Positions 15,499 to 28,700 of a DNA stretch of 64,000 nucleotides are shown piece by piece. The notes beneath the pieces were generated by a model. That model saw nothing but the letters and a program-made list of their open reading frames with translations, was not told where the DNA came from and did no database searches. How positions within the stretch are numbered: the first letter of the stretch is position 1; each line of letters starts with the position of its first letter. The position numbers were made by a program, and so were the translations under genes. The stretch comes from Nymphaea colorata (Eukaryota; Streptophyta; Magnoliopsida; Nymphaeales; Nymphaeaceae): contig NC_045143.1 of the NCBI RefSeq assembly GCF_008831285.2, forward strand, positions 5,465,503 to 5,529,502, in the 5' to 3' direction.

Positions 15499-17999
15499 TC
15501 TCTTTGTCTTCTATCTAGAAGATCTGTCAGCGGTTCAAAATTCCACTTGCGCTCTCTGGTCTTCTTTCCCGGTGAAACTTGAGTCAACTTTTGTCATTTG
15601 GCACATCTCGGAGCACGGAGCTTCATTTTCTTGACATGGCCACACATTCACAGACAAATATCACAATCCCTGCTCTCTGCAACCTTTCAAATCAGGATCA
15701 GATTCTAAAGGACATAAACTATTATAAAAGAAAAATGTGCATCGGTTTGATCAGAAAAATCCAAAGGATTCAAACTCCACAGTGTCGCATGCTTGTATCC
15801 ATGGAACCAGCGGTTCCTCACAAGAACTTCACGTCTGATAAAGATTCTGCAGCATATTTGAGCTCAGAAAAACAGCACACCAGGACGCTTTCACGAGATG
15901 GGGTTTCTCTTGTTTGAATGGTTTACTCAAGAATTCGGAGGGAGGAGGCCATAGAAAGGGTGCCCAGCGGGCATGTGATTGAGCATTATTTAAGGAGATC
16001 TACAGCTCCTTGCTTGCTCAGGTATCGAACGTACGTGCAGTAGAGACAATTGTGGAAAGACAGAACTACCAGAATTTAATAAGTCGCCGCTAGTATTTTT
16101 TCAAAGGTAGCAGACGCGCTACTTTACTTTGCATCAATGACCAACTTGTCCACCTTCTCCCCCACCCTCGCCGTTGCTCACCGGGTCAAAACCAGTTGTC
16201 GGTCGCTCCGTCCACGGTTGGGGAGTTGATGCAGTATCACCGACTTGGTACTGCGTGATTAAGGAAAAGGTAGACAGCTACTTTGTTTGTCCCCTCTTTC
16301 TCCTTTCTTTCAGATTTACAAGTCTTTGGAGCCAAGCAACATAGAAGTTGGTAGTGCAAATTGCGTGTTATTCTTCTTCATCGATCTGTCTTTCTGCATG
16401 TGAACACCCCAGATTGGTTTCTGTTCAAGATTACTGTGGTGTGGACCATAACAGTAGAGATTGCAGTCAGAACCGATGATTCCATTACCAACTTCATTTC
16501 TCATTTACCTCAAGTAATCCGTGCTTTACACCAAAGGCCATATAGGGGCGTAGCCAGAATTTCATCTTTAGTGGGGCCGAAGAACACCGGCTCCTCCGCC
16601 ATTACTGTGATCGATCAGAAACCAAGAACACTAAGATATTTTAACCTCTGTAATCTGTGACATTTGATATATGTTTCGCGCTATACTGCTATAGATTGGC
16701 TGGAGAACGCAGTATACTGCAACAATACAAAAGGAAGGAAGCGGATACACCAACATAGATATTCGATTCAAGTTGATGCGCATCTTTTCATGCCAGCAGG
16801 GTCAGAAAATGTTGAAACAATTGAGTTCGATCTTTTAACAGTGAACATGTCAATGTGGGGAGGTGGGGATTAAGAATTAGGGACAGAGGAAGTCCACTGA
16901 ACATCCTCAGTCAATGCAGACAGCCATTAAATTATTGAAAACGCTTGCCTAATATTTTCCATGACCATCTTCCACTAGTCTTTAATTTCTTAACCTTTTA
17001 TGGGAATTCAAGACGGGACAAACCTCAGGCCCTTGTGAAGTGGCAGCCGTAGGCCCACAAATCTCCCTCAGGCATTAATCTATTTTACTGCAATCTTTCT
17101 TTTGTTGAAACTGAAGAGATCCAATCATTCCAAGAAAGGTAATACAAAGTGAAGAAAAGTTGACTTCTGAGAACTGATTTATAAGACTTAAAATAGGGAG
17201 GAATAGACCCAAGTGGCCCGGTTCGAATTCGATCATTCCAATCGTTACAAATTCAATTCTGTGTGCCCAATACGGCTATATCTCATTTTTTAATCACTTT
17301 TCACATGATCAATTTTTCTTATATTTTTGCCTCGTATTTTTCATTTGGAAAAAACAATATAATTTTTTTCTGGGCCGATTCAAGAGCGTCTTCTATTCCA
17401 ATTGGACTCGGATGATTCCTTCAATCTATTCGAAACTGATTCCATTTCAACAACCGACCTTAACATTGCTTACCAGTTCAAATTACACTTGAATATAGAA
17501 AAAAAATGCCATATTGAGTATCAAACATGAGTTTAAAATGCCAACAGGGGCTCCTTGTTAAGAGGTTGGATTAACTCATTTAAATTGAAGAGGTTTAAGC
17601 TAGCATTTAATACTCAAATGCTTATTGACATTAAAGGTTTACCAAACCCAGCATTGCCCATATTGGAAAAAGAAAAAGAAGGAACAGCTCAAGGCTTTGA
17701 GCTAAAAAATGAAGAGAAAGTTGCTCCACCTAGAATAAGTCTGACACCCTACAGCCAAGAGCAATGTGCTTTACCTTGTGTGGCAAAGCAATTCCTTGCC
17801 TACCAACCAAGTCAGCTCCAACACTTCTTATTGTCCAAGAATGGAATCTGTCTCACTTTCTCCTTTCAAGTGCATTTCAACGTGAGTATCATTTTCTCTT
17901 TGATTTTTATAGAATTTATCGTTTTTACTGCGATTAAACTGTAACTGTAACTAAAGCTTAAGTTTGGTCCAACTCTTATACTAAAGTGATGAGTTGTAA

Positions 18000-18165
18000 G
18001 CTACGTAGGCACCCCAAGGAGTGTGGCATAACTGATTGAGCCAGTAGGTCGTTAGTTTGATTCATGTGAGTGCTACTCTCTTGGACTACAAACAATGACA
18101 ATGTTGTCATTCAAGTCTCGAAACAACCCTAAACCTCGAATAAAAGGGAAGGCTTTGGTTTATCG
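18000..18165 (+). repeat. SINE-like dispersed unit
   Basis: Contains TTGAGCCAGTAGGTCGTTAG followed by TTTGATTC, which resembles a weak Pol III B box, and then GGACTACAAACAATG with a TGTCATTCAAGTCTCG tail. Related tails (TGCAAATAATGG..TGACACT..AGTTAA) occur at 22948-23000, 10750-10800 and, reversed, at 37735-37835. The SINE assignment is inference from composition. Confidence 0.35.
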
Positions 18166-18247
18166 AGTATCCCACCTCCTTCCTCCCTCCTAACCTACTT
18201 AGGTGTCTAAGGAAGGGCCTACCAGCGTGGCTTAAGTAATGTATATT

Positions 18248-18530
18248 GAGTAAAAACAAAGGTACTAATCTCTTCCCTTTGTTGAACGGCAAATTTGTCC
18301 CAATCTTTTCACCCTTTTGCCTTAACCCACTATTTGTTTTTTACTCGCCAACTTCTACCGGAGTGCTTTCCTCTAACAGCCTTCCGGTGAGTGAAAACAA
18401 AGGTACTAACCTCCTTCCTTTGTGGAACAGCAAATTTGTTCCCGTCTTCCCACCCTTTGGCCTTACCCCTCTATTTGTTCTTCACCCGCCAACTTCTACC
18501 AGTGTGGTGCTCTAACAGCCTTTCCGGTGG
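18248..18530 (+). repeat. 141-bp tandem duplication (2 copies)
   Basis: Copy 1 starts GAGTAAAAACAAAGGTACTAA at 18248 and copy 2 GAGTGAAAACAAAGGTACTAA at 18389. Both run through CAAATTTGT, CTATTTGTT, CAACTTCTACC and CTAACAGCC. They are about 80-85% identical, so this is an old duplication. One frame stays open through both copies, probably by chance. Confidence 0.85.
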
Positions 18531-20852
18531 CTTATCCGTAGAATCTGCCCCTAATTTGTCTCTTAGCATCATATGGATATATTCTATGAAGACCCATTTG
18601 GTTCATGCGATTCTATATTCATCTACTTAGTCTTCGGAAGCCGCAGCAGTCTTTTTATTTTTCTGAGCTCCTTCAACTTGAAGGTCTCAACTCCAATTAG
18701 ACTTCTCTGGTCTCCAGTTTAATTTTCTAGCCTGGCGGATAGAGCTCTTGTTTGCAGCATACGGCAATTCTATATGTCGCCGTAACCAATAAAAATATAT
18801 TTTAAATTCTTGAAGAGTCTTGATCGAATAAGTATTTGATGATTTCTAGTTTTCATCTTTCCATGTGGGTGGTCACCGATCGCAAGCAGACGGGAAAGAA
18901 TATGCTTTGATGCAATGCCTTACATGTGGGGCTGCAAAGAGGTTGAGTATGGGGAGTTTAATATGTTGATGGTGAACGAGCAGGTCACTGTTGAAGTTGG
19001 TGCATTAGGGAAGCACAAGTAGAAAGTAGAGCCTTTTCACCTTTAGGAATGTATTCAATGTGGAATGTACATATAAATTTTCATGTATTATAACGTGAGG
19101 TCATTTTTTGGTAGTGAAGTACCAATAAGAAAAAAAAGGGATATGTGAAACCAGTGTTTAGGATTTTATCCAAAAGATTAACTCTTAATGGAATATACAA
19201 ATCGTTCATGTAAACCAGGTTTCATGTTTAGATAATTCGTAGGAGAATTAAAATTAATCTACCGAATATCGGATGTTGCCAAATAGTTAAAAACTAAGAT
19301 ACCATTATTCAAATAATCATAAATTATTGCTAAAAGTGCATGCATGCTTGAACTATTGCAGAGTTATAAACAGTCGTGTATGCTCTAACAACAAGTTTAT
19401 TTTTAGCCATCCAACTACATCGTCTTAGTAGATTTAAATTCCCTCAAGTTCGATTCTATTGCCAGTAACAAAAAGGTGATGTCTTTCACAGCATCACCCA
19501 TATGGCATCAAAGATTTGCAAATCGCTTCTTTAGAAACTATCTGTGCGTCATGAGCTCGTAGCCTGGGGCAGCATTTCCTGATGCATACATGTAAGCGTT
19601 TACCAATATATATATATATATATACACGCTCAAGACTTGAGGTAACTAGTGGTCCAATTCGCATTCACCTGGCCCCAAGATCAGTTCTGTGAAATTCTTT
19701 CTTTAATGGCGAGCACCATTTCCTTTCCTTCAAAAACAGCACATATGATGTTGAAAATCTAATGGGGGCCGACTTCAAGATTCTCCTCCAGGAACTATTT
19801 GCTGGTAATTCTGATCTAACCAGTGGAAAGGAAATTAACGGACATTAAAAGAAAGTACTGTTTGCTACTAGTTTTGTTTTTTTATCTCTTCCTTAGGTCA
19901 CTCTTTCTTTTGTACTGTTTGTTCATGTTTCTGCCGGATTTTCTGCATTTTTACCCGAATGCCAGTTCAGATAAGAGCTTTCTCTTGCTATGTGGCGATA
20001 ACATCTTCCTTTTTTTTTATCCAAAACCGACCTTGGTGAAAGAGACAACCATATCTTCATATGAAGTCGATGAACTTTTATGTTGGATAGCCTTATACAC
20101 CCATTGCCATCATTAGAGACCAAAACAGAAGGATAATCCGGAAAATGCTGATAGATGTTCAGAGTGTGGTTTTCCGGGTCATTTCAAACCAAATAATTGA
20201 AGGTACTGTGGAAAAACTGTCACAAATTACTTATCATAACAAAGTTCTTCCTGCAAAATCTGATTTACTGAAAAGTAAAACTTGGTATTGTTTGTCTAGG
20301 AACAATCTTATTATGACCGGTTTTATATATGTGGAAATTGGTGTTTTCTAGACAAGTTCAAACATCTCTCTTTAGACTTTTTTGCAGATTTTATTAATAT
20401 AGTAGTTCAGATTTGATTTATCTGCTAACTGGATCTGTTGAAGGTTGCAACACCTAAAATTTTACGAGCCATGGAGCCGGACATAATGGGAATCCAGTTC
20501 CTTTAGTAGCTCAACTAGGGAATTCCGAAGCCTTATAATAACGGGCAGGCAAGGTAAAAAGAAAAGTCACCTTCTCTCTCTTTGCAAAGTGAATTAATCC
20601 CTTGATAAGGGCAAATACAAGACCATAGTTAGTAAAATATTAGAGATTCACATGAATGAACAAGAGTTCCATTCACCTGACAAGAAAGTTACACTTGGAT
20701 GTTCGAGGTTAAAGAAACTCAAGAGGTTGTATTTTGGGTGAGCATGAGAGCCGAATCCCCCAACCAACCCCTTGTCCGAGGGAAACAGAAACTTAAGAGA
20801 TTGTTTAATTTGTTTGATAAAGCAAGTGTTCTGTTCCATCCGTTCCACCTTT

Positions 20853-21058
20853 TAGGCTGTGTTTGATTGCTTGCATTTCTTTTGAGCATGGGAACTGAGG
20901 TGCAAAAATTTTGGATTTTTTGTCGCACCCTTCAAGTTTGACTGGAAAAGAAATGGAATAAAGTCCAAGAAAAATAGTGCTAAATCTGATGTATGCAGGT
21001 CATTTTGGTAACCCAAACTTAATTTCCGGACTTATTGTCAGAGCAATCAGACATGCCC
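20853..21058. mobile_element. Candidate MITE (~205 bp)
   Basis: The left end reads GGCTGTGTTTGATTGCT and the right end, reversed, reads GGGGCATGTCTGATTGCT, a pair of imperfect terminal inverted repeats. Flanks are TTA on the left and TGA on the right, so a 3-bp TAA/TTA-type target duplication is only partly preserved. Size and termini suit a PIF/Harbinger-type MITE, with modest confidence. Confidence 0.4.
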
Positions 21059-21399
21059 CTGATGAGAACTGTTTGCAAATGCTGCAGTCAGGACGGAACC
21101 TTGCAGATTTGAAAAGCCTAAAATGGAGCTAATTAAGTTGAATATGGTCTACTAAGTGGGCGACTTTGAGGTCTAAGAAGGGTTACATATGCTTAAATCG
21201 AATCCTTACCTTAAGGGTGTGTTTGATAGTTTCAGATCTAAAATTTGAGTCTGATCTATGATATGTCTGTTTTGGATCTCAAATCCACGACAGATGAAAT
21301 CCACAATTCAAACAATAAGTGGGTTTCAGCTCGTCCACGTACCATGGATCTGTTTGTTGAACATTAATCTTGGGTTTGAGGTAGAAACGTGCAAGAATC

Positions 21400-22035
21400 C
21401 AGCCAGAGGCTTGAACTTACCCGTGTAAGTCTGCTCAAGCTCGACTCATTTATTAAACAAGTTGAGTTTGAGCTAGAGTTAAAATTCGAGTAATAAATGA
21501 GTCAAGTTCGAGTTATATGAGCTCGACTCTTTTAAACTCGACTCGTCTCCTTTTTTTTTTCAGTTTTCCTGCCGTCTTTTGAGACTATCCCTCTTTTTAT
21601 TTTTTATTTCTCCCTCCCTCCCCCTTTATTTTTCTATATCTCTCTCGCTCACATTCTACTTCCTTTTCTTATTCTTATTCTTCTTCTTCTTCAACCTCCC
21701 ACCTCCTCTTTCTATCGGGCTACAATTGCAAATCGCAAGGTTTTATGAATCAATGTATAATTGTTTTTTAAATGTAAGCAATGAAATTTAGGTTGATACT
21801 CTTCACACACTGTTTTCTGGTGAATAACTTATGATTTAGAGAACAATGGAATAATATTATAGTTTTATCCTCCGGAGCCTGAAGAAGATGAATAATCATC
21901 ATTTACCGACAAGTTTAAACGAGTCGATCTCAAGCTCACACTTGGTTAACGGAGTTGAGCTTCAGCTTGCCTCATAAAGTTCGGCTCGAGCTCGAGTCGA
22001 GCAACATATGAGTCGAGCAACATCTTTGAACATTC
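21400..22035. repeat. Dispersed CTCGAG/GACTCG-rich repeat, copy 2
   Basis: Two CTCGA-rich flanks (21402-21550 and 21915-22035) surround a CT-rich and AT-rich core. The left flank contains GCTCGACTCATTTATTAAAC and the right GCTCGAGCTCGAGTCGAGCA, matching words of the copy at 9187 in reversed order. This fits a ~630-bp non-autonomous element with long degraded inverted ends. Confidence 0.55.
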
Positions 22036-22963
22036 CTAGTTTGAAGAGGGCTGGATCATGAAACCGACATTACGAGTAGATCTCAGCTCTGCGGTAAACA
22101 AATGTGGCCTACAGGAAGGACGTTTGCAGCAAGACAGCCATGGTGCCAGCATCAACAAGAGTGGCCAGAAAAGATTACATGAGGAGGAAACAAAGATTTA
22201 CAAGCGTACGTCGCTAGCAAAGTCCCATTCATGCATGTGCATTGTGAAAATGCGTACAAGCTGAACTTATCACGTACCATAGTAACAACATACCATCTAT
22301 ACATGTAAATAAAATGAGCACCGACATTGTAAAAGATCAATTATTTGTAGGTGGAAACTCTCGATCGATCACCGACTAGGACCGGCTGCATTTGTCAAAG
22401 AAATTAATATCTTGATACGTGGACGGGAAATGCATGAATATTTGAACTTGAGACCCTCTTCTGTGCACCATCCGTGAATAACTTTCACCTTTTAATAGTC
22501 AGGGTTCCTTTTTTAACAGAAAGATACATTTAATAGTTTTTATCGTGGAATTTAACAAAACTGAAGAGATCATTAATTTTTAAAACTATTGCCATAGTAG
22601 TGGATCGAGTTCCAAGATTGATGCACCGCGTACGTCCTGAGTTGTTCCATGCTGCTGTTGTCCTCTTAAGACATGAATAAGCCGTGGAAATTGGGGTCCT
22701 CCCCAAGTTCAGTGTGCGTAAACTGAAAAGGGAAACCTTGGGCCTTTGCTATCGGAAAAATTAGTAATATTGGTCTACCGCATTTGGAGGATAGATTCAA
22801 AAACGATTAAAAAACAACTTTGTGATTTGCAAAATGAAAGTGATTCCTTAGAGCTGAGGGGAATAGGTGCCACCGGTTGGCTAGTGAATTGAGTAAGAAT
22901 TCAATGATAATGATCAGTTTAATTTACATGGGTGGGTACTATTCATTTGGACTGCAAATAATG

Positions 22964-23540
22964 GTAGTGTGACACTCTAGTTAATAGGTGTTTTTATGGA
23001 TCGATTCAGATCTTGAAGCAAGTATAGACCCCAATAGTGGGAGGAAAGGGAGAGGGCCTTGGCACTTCTTCAGGAGGCCTCCGCTTATTGGAAGAAGTGC
23101 TTTTAATAATGGTAGTGCGACACTCTAGTTGATGGGTATTTTTTATAGATTGATCCAGATCTTGAAGCAGGTCTGAACTCCAAGAGTAAGGGAAAATGAG
23201 GGAGGGCTTTGACACTTCTTTAGAAGGCCTCCGCTTACTGGAAGAAGTGCTTTCAATAATAGTAGTGTGACACTCTAGTTTATGGGTGTTTTTAATGGAT
23301 CGATCAAGATCTTGATACAAGTCTGGACTCCAAGAGTAGGGACAGAGGGGCAGGGCTTTGGCACTTTTTGAGGAGGCCTCCGCTCACCGGAAGAAGTGCT
23401 TTCAATAATGGTAGTGTGTGTTTTTAATGGATCGATCCAGATGTTGAAGCAAGTTTGGACCGTGGCGCGAAAGGGGGAGGGTTTTGGCACTTCTTTAGGA
23501 AGGAGGCCTCCACTCACCGGAAGAAGTGTTTTCTTTAAAA
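22964..23540. repeat. Tandem array of ~147-150-bp unit (about 4 copies)
   Basis: Units begin near 22964, 23111, 23261 and 23411. Each carries GTAGTGTGACACTCTAG (lost in the last), a GATCGAT/GATCCAGATCTTGAAG block, and GGAGGCCTCCGCT followed by GGAAGAAGTG. GGAGGCCTCC is itself a palindrome repeated once per unit. Unit divergence is roughly 10-20%. The unit's first part matches the tail of the SINE-like family seen at 18000 and 37735, so the array probably grew from such an insertion. Confidence 0.85.
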
Positions 23541-24155
23541 CGACAAACAAAGAAATGAAGCAGAAAAATATGTTAAAGTTGCATCAAAGTAAGGTTATCA
23601 TGTAATCTGAAGGAATTTATCAGAGGGTCTTGATTGACCCGTCAGTGGGGTGGCACACTTTTTCTTTTTTCACTTGGCTCAAGCACAAGAAGACTTACTT
23701 ACTCATTTTGATTAATATAATGGGTTTTGATCTATAGCTTTTACAGAAAATTAATTTGAATAAATAAATAAGATGAGAATAATTGAGAATTATGATAAAG
23801 GCTAATTTCAAATCGAACAAAAAAAAATAGCTTCCAATGAGAAACGAGCCCATTAGTTTCTAGTTTCTTGGACGTGCTTTTAAGAAAATGAGAATATTCT
23901 CCTTGAAGAAAAAGTTTCTGGTAAATATGCAGTTTGATCAGTCACTAAGCTCGAGTCTCGCAACAATCTTAATCGATTATATCTCCTAAAAGGGCAGGTT
24001 CACACTTCAGCAACACATCCACCTTTAGCTGCAGGAAGCTGGAAAATAACGTAAAAAGAAATTGTATTGCAAGCATTAATATGCCTATTAATCAAATTAG
24101 ATCCTTTTTATTTGAAGCAACTATAAAGCATGGTTCAGCATTAGCAATAATCACA

Positions 24156-24263
24156 AAATTGCAAATAAATGAAGACATTATTATAATTTATAAATTGCAA
24201 ATAAGTAAGGACATTATTATAATTTATAAATTGCAAATAAGTAAAGACATTATTATAATTTAT
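24156..24263. repeat. 36-bp minisatellite, 3 copies
   Basis: AAATTGCAAATAA followed by an AAGACATTATTATAATTTAT-type sequence, repeated at 24156, 24192 and 24228 with a few substitutions. Because 36 is a multiple of 3, an open frame reading KLQISKDIIIIY repeats runs through it; this is a by-product of period length, not evidence of a gene. Confidence 0.92.
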
Positions 24264-25513
24264 TCATGCAAAACCAAGTTTGATGCAAGCATATCTAGGT
24301 CTAATAAAATACGCCACATCTGCGCCAAGTATGACAAATTCAGAGACATAAAACACAAAACAGTTTTTTATTGTAAATTTCTTATCTTTTGTTACTTACA
24401 TAAACTACAATAGTTTATAATAGATCATTTTGGTAATTTCAAGAAACAAATTTTTTAGAAGAGAAAATTTTAAATTTCCATTTTTTGATGGATTAAAAGT
24501 GTGACAAATAAGAAAATGTGTTACTGGATAAAAATTTGGGTTGGATAATATAGGAGATTTAATTTGAATTAAGCAGAATTGGACCGGTACTTAATGATCT
24601 TATCGTCAACAACTAATGTAAGCAGCTTGTACATAAGCTAGTGACATCTAAATTTCCTGGTTAGGATGCTGCAGAATGCTTTCAAGTTTGAAGGTCTCAG
24701 AGTTCAATAACCAATTTCCTCTCTTGCCACAACAAGAGAGAACTTACAATTAGCCTCGTCTTGTGAATTTTTTCTCTCTTTTATCTTTCACAATTCATCA
24801 TCTGATTAAATAAAGGCCATACAACACGAGCTAATCAATCTCTTGATGTTCTATCGTTCTTATTAGACTATATCCAAGGCTCTTCAAGATGTGCTTTCTC
24901 GTAGAATCCAGGGGTCTAATGCAAACGGTTGAAGACCCTGACAGTTAGTGATTAGAGCTGTAGACATGCATGAATACAAGTTTCATTCTAGTTCTTTGTA
25001 AGGTAAAAGCCTAGAATTAAAGATAGTCTCCCTTTCCAAGAGTGGTTTCTCTTGTCGATTTTTTCCAAAACAATTGCGTCTAACAAGGACTCTTTGATCG
25101 TTGTTCACTTGAAGCTGTGTAATGGTAACGTCCAAAGCAAGGGATGATCCCCCAGCCTCCCACAGGAGAACAGACACCTCCCAAAGAACCAGTGGTGGGG
25201 AGCACGTCAAGTGGCCTCATCTCCATGCTTGGTCGCCCTCCATTCTAAGCCAGGAGGAGGAGGCCAACTGACTCGAAAATGTTTGAGTTGTGAGGAGAAG
25301 AGATGGCTAAAAAAAGGAGAAGTCAACCGCTAAAATCTCTCCTGCCAGCCCTGCCAACGGCCGACCAGATGGCTTAGTAGCTCTCACATTCTCCTTCCTG
25401 CCAGCCTCGACTTCCAAAAACAGATGAGAGGACGAAAAGAAGAAGAAAAAAACACAGAAAACCAAGAAAAAGTAACACCAGAAACGGGCTCCTTTGTCTT
25501 CTTCCAAAGGGCC

Positions 25514-25567
25514 CCTCTCTCTCTCTCTCTCTCTCTCTCCCTCTCTCTCTCTCTCCCTCTCTCTCTC
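25514..25567. repeat. (CT)n microsatellite in RopGEF upstream region
   Basis: About 54 bp of CT with two CCC interruptions, ending about 180 bp upstream of the RopGEF start codon, so likely in its promoter or 5' leader. CT-rich leaders near plant transcription starts are common. Confidence 0.9.
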
Positions 25568-25748
25568 ATGAAATGAATTGAAGGGAGGGAAAAGCTGAAG
25601 AGGTTGGTATTGGTGCAAAACACAGGCAACTTATGACATTGCAAAAAGAGGGAGTTGGTGCCTCTTTGCTGTTAATTCTTTTGGGAACTGTCAAGAAGGC
25701 TTGTGGGCGGTGATAGAGGAGGAGGAGGAGGGCACTTGAGATTTTCAA

Positions 25749-28700
25749 ATGTTTATGAAAGGGATGTTCGAAGGCAGGCAAACACACAGCGTGGTGTTGG
25801 AACCCACCAGCAGTACTTCACCAGAAGAGAAGCAGTTGTGCAAGAGCATTAGCTCCAGAACATTCAAAGAGCGAGGTGCGGAGAATCCGGTAGGATGGCC
25901 GCTTGGACTATCTGCTGAGAACGGCACAAAATCAAAACCCAACAAAGATGCAGGTGGAAAGGACAAACCACCTTCAGGCAAGTAAATGTTTGAGCTATAT
26001 GCCGTAAAAAGAGGACAACCAATTAGTAGCCATTGATTTCTACTCTTTTAGAGTTTCAAGATTGAGCATGCCTGCGTTGAAAATTTTGAAGATACTTTTA
26101 CGTAGAAAAATCCAAATGGTTTACAACCAATGCAGAAAATGAGTTTCTGTTTCATCCTGTGCCATTCTTGCAGACCTGGATCAGATTAAGGAAAGGTTTG
26201 CTAAATTGCTCTTGGGAGAAGACATGTCTGGTGGTGGGAAGGGGGTTTCCTCTGCATTAGCCCTGTCCAATGCAATCACTAATTTGGCAGGTTTGCTTGT
26301 TATCACATCACCATCGTTATCACAATCTAGAACAGCTAGAAACTTGTTTATGTTACGTGTCTTAAGCTTATGCAACTCAATCATGTAAGATGGCATTATG
26401 GAACAGCTTCTGTATTTGGTGAACAATGGCGGTTGGAGCCCATGTCAGCGGAGAGAAAAGCAAGGTGGAGAAAAGAAGTCGATTGGCTTTTGTCTGTGAC
26501 TGATCACGTTGTGGAATTTGTTCCTTCACAGCAGAAAGCGAAAGATGGATCCTGCATGGAGGTAAACATTAATTTCCAATAAGAAACGGAAGCTGCGCGC
26601 AGATAGGCCTTACAGAAAGAATTGCTATCCCCTTTGCATGATCCTGAACTCCAATAATTGCACCACAGGCATCACTCTGCCTAAGACAAGGAGCAATTGA
26701 CTCCAGAAAGGGGCCAGGCTGGTGTGGGCAATTGCCCACACAAACCCCAAAAAACTTCCTATTTTTATATTGACATTTGTGAGCAATTTTTCTCATTTAC
26801 ATATTGGTGCCTCTTAAAAGCTTGAAACTTTATACCTCGTGCCCTTTGGCCAGAATTTTCTGGCTCCACCCCTGGCTCCATATGGCCGCCAAATGACCCA
26901 TAAACTGAATGTAAAGTTAGAAGGCCAGAGCTATTATCAGGGCTTCAACATTCAGTAGCATATCACGCTATATTACCCAGTTCTAGTCATCAATGCCATG
27001 TTCTGCGCTTTCTAGAGCAAGGTTCTTATATTTTTCTAAATGTGCTTTCCTCATAAAAGCTTTCAAGAAATTGTATTTTACAAAGTCTGGCAGCCCATGC
27101 TGTTATAGTTAAAATAAAAAACAGTAATAGGTAAGACACTAAAGGGGCCCTTTGGAAATGAGAACAATCACTCTGGCAGATTCATAGGATACCATGTTAC
27201 AATATTTCATGAATTTGCTTCAACCCTTGACACAACACACACAGTAACTGTTGTCAAATGGCCCCTAGGAATATGATAAAGGCAGTATGCCATTTTAATT
27301 TTTTTCACATCTTCTCATGATGCTTTTACATGCTACACCATGTGGCTCCAAAATGTTAATATATATTATCCGGATATTTTCAAATTCTTGGCAATATTGT
27401 GGCTGGTAGCTGCATCTCATCAAATCTCTTAGATCTATAGAAGACGAGCCAAGTGCCGAGCAGGTCACCTGTTGTTGTAGCTTGTGAATATCAAACACCA
27501 TGAAGGACCACGTATTTATTTATTTATTTATTGAACCACCATCAGTACACCGACAAGCCTCTGAGAGGCATATCCAAGTGACGGATGAATGTTGCATAAA
27601 ACACTGAAGTGGCCTGACCTAAATTCATGCATGAAGCTAGTTCCGTTCCGGTTGCATTCTCTTACATATAAGCTCTTCCAAACATTCTGTACAGATAATG
27701 ATAACACGCCAGCGGAAGGATCTGCACGTAAACATTCCAGCTCTTCGGAAGCTCGATGCCATGCTAATCGTATGTATGAAAAGCTCTTCTGCTTCTTTGT
27801 CAACTCCATGATCTGCATGACAGTACAACCGTGCAAAGCTAACTACCATCCATCTATGTTTGGTCTGAGCAGGAATACCTCGACAATTTTAAAGATCAGA
27901 ATGAGTTCTGGTATGTTAAAAGGGATGAAGATGATGACAAAGGGGATGGAGAACAGAGACACGGGGACAAATGGTGGCTTCCCAGACCAAAGGTCCCTCC
28001 AGAGGGACTCTCTGATATGTCCAGAAAATGGCTTCAATATCAGAAGGAATCTGTTCAACAAGTGTTGAAGGCAGCAATGGCAATCAACGCGCAAGTTCTG
28101 TCAGAGATGGAGATACCTGAAGCCTACATTGAAGCCCTTCCAAAGGTAATAGACTTCTTTAACATGAATCTCATAAATGTCGCTTGGATTCCATTATTCA
28201 TCTGATGCCAAGTGCCACAGCTGTAAACAAAGAAGAAATTTTGTAATGCTTCCTGTTTCACTGACTAGTGACATTTTGCTTTTGGTGCAAAGAATGGACG
28301 AGCAAGCTTGGGAGATTCAATCTACAGAAGCATCACGCTGGATTGCTTCGACCCCGAAGAGTTTCTTTCTACGATCGATCTTTCAACAGAGCACAAGATT
28401 TTGGACTTAAAGAACAGGATTGAAGCGTCGGTTGTGATTTGGCAAAGAAAGATGCATAACAAGGATGTCAAGTCAACATGGGGTTCTGCTGTGAGCCTAG
28501 AAAAGAGGGAGCAATTTGAGGACAGAGCGGAGACCATCTTGCTTCTTATTAAGCAGAGATTTCCTGGGATTCCTCAATCCGCTCTAGATATCAGCAAGAT
28601 ACAATACAACAGGGTCAGTACAAGATCTGTTGAACTCATACTCTTTCTTGTTCACCTTAGTTTAAACCACTTCAGCCATTCTTTTTGCAACGAAGTTTAC

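Larger units (their letters stand above)
15499..25748. other. Large intergenic region between divergent TRM-like and RopGEF genes
   Basis: The two genes point away from each other, so both promoters lie here: the TRM-like leader and promoter near 15.5-16.3 kb and the RopGEF upstream region near 25.0-25.7 kb. The interior holds a 141-bp tandem duplication (18248), a MITE-like element (20853), a CTCGAG repeat (21400), a ~150-bp repeat array (22964), a 36-bp minisatellite (24156) and SINE-like pieces. Open frames up to about 130 codons occur (for example 17555-17944 and 19823-20116), but none resembles a protein family I know. Confidence 0.6.

Noticed and set aside
17555-17944. 129-codon open frame with KGLPNPALPILEKEKEGTAQ
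   Set aside because: It does not start with ATG and shows no known homology or splice context; left as intergenic.
18842-19021. Open stretch ending ..VNEQVTVEVGALGKHK stop, reminiscent of a last exon
   Set aside because: I could not match it to a family or find a joining exon; too little to call.
22964-23540. CRISPR-like spaced repeats
   Set aside because: Units are ~150-bp near-identical tandem repeats with no short repeat/unique spacer pattern, and this is a plant nuclear sequence.
23006-23550. Minus-strand frames of 91 and 104 codons repeating EVPKPSP-type words
   Set aside because: Translation of the ~150-bp tandem array; the peptide repeats follow the DNA repeats.
24081-24413. 110-codon open frame with KLQISKDIIIIY repeats
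   Set aside because: The repeat period of 36 bp keeps any stop-free unit open; it is a minisatellite, not a coding signal.
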